A DNA stretch of 64,000 nucleotides from positions 186,001 to 250,000 of the forward strand of contig NZ_JAMBOD010000001.1 of NCBI RefSeq assembly GCF_023715445.1, given 5' to 3'. The stretch is from Fictibacillus nanhaiensis. Lineage in GTDB: Bacteria > Bacillota > Bacilli > Bacillales > Fictibacillaceae. A program made the position numbers and the translations under genes. Of this stretch, positions 62,889 through 64,000 are shown piece after piece (the first letter of the stretch is position 1; the number at the start of each line of letters is the position of its first letter). The notes under the pieces are model-generated. The model was not told where the DNA came from. It did no database searches and worked only from the letters and a program-made list of their open reading frames with translations.

Positions 62889-63161
62889 ATGTGCCGAAAC
62901 ATTAAAACATTATTTAATTTCGACCCACCAGCTACCGATGAAGAGATTCATGCAGCAGCTATTCAGTACGTCAGAAAGATAACGGGCTATAACAAGCCTT
63001 CAAAGGCGAACGAGGATGCGTTTAATCACGCAGTCAATGAAGTAGCAATGATTACTAAGAATTTATTAGACACTCTGGAAACCAGTGCAGAACCTCGCAA
63101 TCGTGAGGTCGAAGCTGAGCGTGCTCGTGTCAGAGCAGCTAAAAGGTTTGGTACAAGTTAG
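62889..63161 (+). CDS. DUF2277 protein
   Basis: The 90-residue protein begins MCRNIKTLFNFDPPATDEEI and contains AAIQYVRKITGYNKPSKANEDAF, as in DUF2277 proteins, which are found in many bacteria. Their function is unknown. The C-terminus is arginine-rich (EAERARVRAAKRFG). The ATG follows AAAGGAG. Last intact gene of the cassette-like array. Confidence 0.87.
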   Translation: MCRNIKTLFNFDPPATDEEIHAAAIQYVRKITGYNKPSKANEDAFNHAVNEVAMITKNLLDTLETSAEPRNREVEAERARVRAAKRFGTS

Positions 63162-63307
63162 AGGAATAAAGAATAGAAAAAAGTTAAAGCAATTGTGTTA
63201 ATCTTATTAATATTGTTGATCTTCTGCAATAGGTCGTAAGAATTGAACATTAAAAGGCTTTAGCAACTGTTCTTTACTTAGTTAAAGGGCAACATTCTTA
63301 TAATGAG

Positions 63308-63388
63308 TTATTCCACAAACGGGTGCGATTGCAGGATAAAGTGGATGTTCTCCGTTTACTTTAGAAAAGTAGAAAGATTGTGGAATAA
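63308..63388 (+). repeat. Intergenic box element, copy 11, with long-range inverted repeat
   Basis: TTATTCCACAA (63308-63318) and TTGTGGAATAA (63378-63388) are perfect reverse complements 59 bases apart; ACGGGTGCGA follows the left arm. This is the longest copy, filling the middle of the 306-base gap before the oxidoreductase gene. The rest of that gap shows no gene. Confidence 0.75.
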
Positions 63389-63467
63389 GGATTTACCTCA
63401 AATTAGGGAGTCAGTAAAATTATGAAATATGGAATTATTTGCTGCCTCAATGGAAAGGAGATAGACT

Positions 63468-64000
63468 ATGCACTCTTTTGTGGATAGTCCAAATGGTATT
63501 TTCCCTTCAGTTTGTTCACTTGACTGCCCGGATCAATGCGGGTTGCTCCTTCATAAAAAGAACGGAAAAATTATCAAGGTCGAGGGTGACTTAAATCATC
63601 CGGTCACTAAGGGGTTTATTTGCAACAAGGTTCGAAATATGACTGAGCGACTCAATGATGAAAAGCGGCTAAAATATCCTATGAAGCGTATTGGTACGAA
63701 AGGAGAAGGGGAATTTATCCGAATAAGCTGGAAGGAAGCTATTAGAACGATTACCACCCGCTGGAAGGAACTGCTACAAAGTGATGGAGCGGAAAGTATT
63801 CTTCCCTACAGCTTTTATGGAAATATGGGAAACCTCAGTGCTGAAGGTATGGACCGCCGCTTCTTCAATCGTTTAGGAGCCTCTCAGCTCGACAGGAGTA
63901 TCTGTAATTCAGCCGGAGCTGTCGGTTATAAATATACAATGGGCGGCAGTTATGGAACCGATCCTGAGGATACCATCCACACTAAGCTGTTTATTTTTTG
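63468..64000 (+). CDS. Molybdopterin oxidoreductase, N-terminal part (3' truncated by window)
   Basis: The frame is open from ATG (AAAGGAG upstream) to the window edge, 177 residues. CSLDCPDQC followed by GFICNK supplies four cysteines for a [4Fe-4S] cluster; YPMKRIGTKGEGEFIRISWKEA is the usual bridge to the molybdopterin domain. It belongs to the DMSO-reductase family (formate dehydrogenase, nitrate reductase and relatives); the substrate cannot be told from this part. Confidence 0.92.
   Translation, partial: MHSFVDSPNGIFPSVCSLDCPDQCGLLLHKKNGKIIKVEGDLNHPVTKGFICNKVRNMTERLNDEKRLKYPMKRIGTKGEGEFIRISWKEAIRTITTRWKELLQSDGAESILPYSFYGNMGNLSAEGMDRRFFNRLGASQLDRSICNSAGAVGYKYTMGGSYGTDPEDTIHTKLFIF

Noticed and set aside
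56328-63388. Classical integron attC array
   Set aside because: Some boxes fit RYYYAAC loosely, but no paired GTTRRRY cores with attC spacing and no integrase gene are visible. The array is reported as cassette-like only.

Overview
The window comes from a low-GC, endospore-forming member of the Bacillaceae (Bacillus/Fictibacillus-like). Support for this: strong AGGAGG-type ribosome binding sites, frequent TTG/GTG starts, T-tract terminators, TPP and guanine riboswitches, a CcpA-type cre site, a gerA/gerB/gerC germinant-receptor operon, a KinB-like kinase behind a Spo0A-box-like site, and close relatives of Bacillus genes (ppaC, tenA-ykoEDC, yczE, yeeN, bdbCD, xpt-pbuX). The species cannot be named from this sequence. 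No rRNA, tRNA, CRISPR array or prophage was seen.

1-8 kb is core metabolism: the 3' end of the glutamate synthase large subunit and its small subunit, Mn-dependent pyrophosphatase, then a TPP-riboswitch-controlled thiamine-precursor salvage operon (tenA-ykoEDC). 8-12.6 kb is mixed and partly decayed: two gene remnants (DUF2238-like, YbaK-like), an alpha/beta hydrolase, an AbrB-family membrane protein, YczE and an AAC(6')-like acetyltransferase. 12.8-17.7 kb holds galT and a lipid-linked sugar transfer cluster (YkoS-like, YkoT/GtrB-like, GtrA), followed by an IS200-type insertion sequence with its hairpins. 18.5-31 kb contains mostly single genes: a secreted DUF6454 protein, an autoregulated MerR/TipAS regulator, an AlaX-type editing protein, a permease, an acyltransferase, an 1100-residue membrane protein, an MFS exporter, a nucleotidyltransferase and speD. 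31-37 kb is a complete tripartite tricarboxylate transporter (tctCBA) with its CitA/CitB-type two-component pair and a cre site.

37-50 kb contains bdbCD, an acidic LPKTA surface protein with its class D sortase, an SGNH hydrolase, guanine-riboswitch xpt-pbuX, an unusual hexapeptide-repeat protein (YxPTGD units) beside a SunS-like glycosyltransferase and a convergent CgeB/YkvP-like LysM glycosyltransferase, and a secreted cyclic-nucleotide phosphodiesterase. 51-56.3 kb is the germination operon and the sporulation-kinase-like gene.

56.3-63.4 kb looks different from the rest. It is a row of single small genes (GNAT, 36-residue membrane peptide, MFS pump, two NUDIX, HIT, histidine phosphatase, ASCH, an unknown, DUF2277), several of them frameshifted, separated by a recurring intergenic element built on TTATTCAACAA / CGGG / TTGTGGAATAA boxes and terminator hairpins. 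It resembles a gene-cassette array. The window closes inside a molybdopterin oxidoreductase gene.

The two observations most worth following are this cassette-like array and the YxPTGD repeat-protein/glycosyltransferase locus, which has a sigma-K-like promoter.
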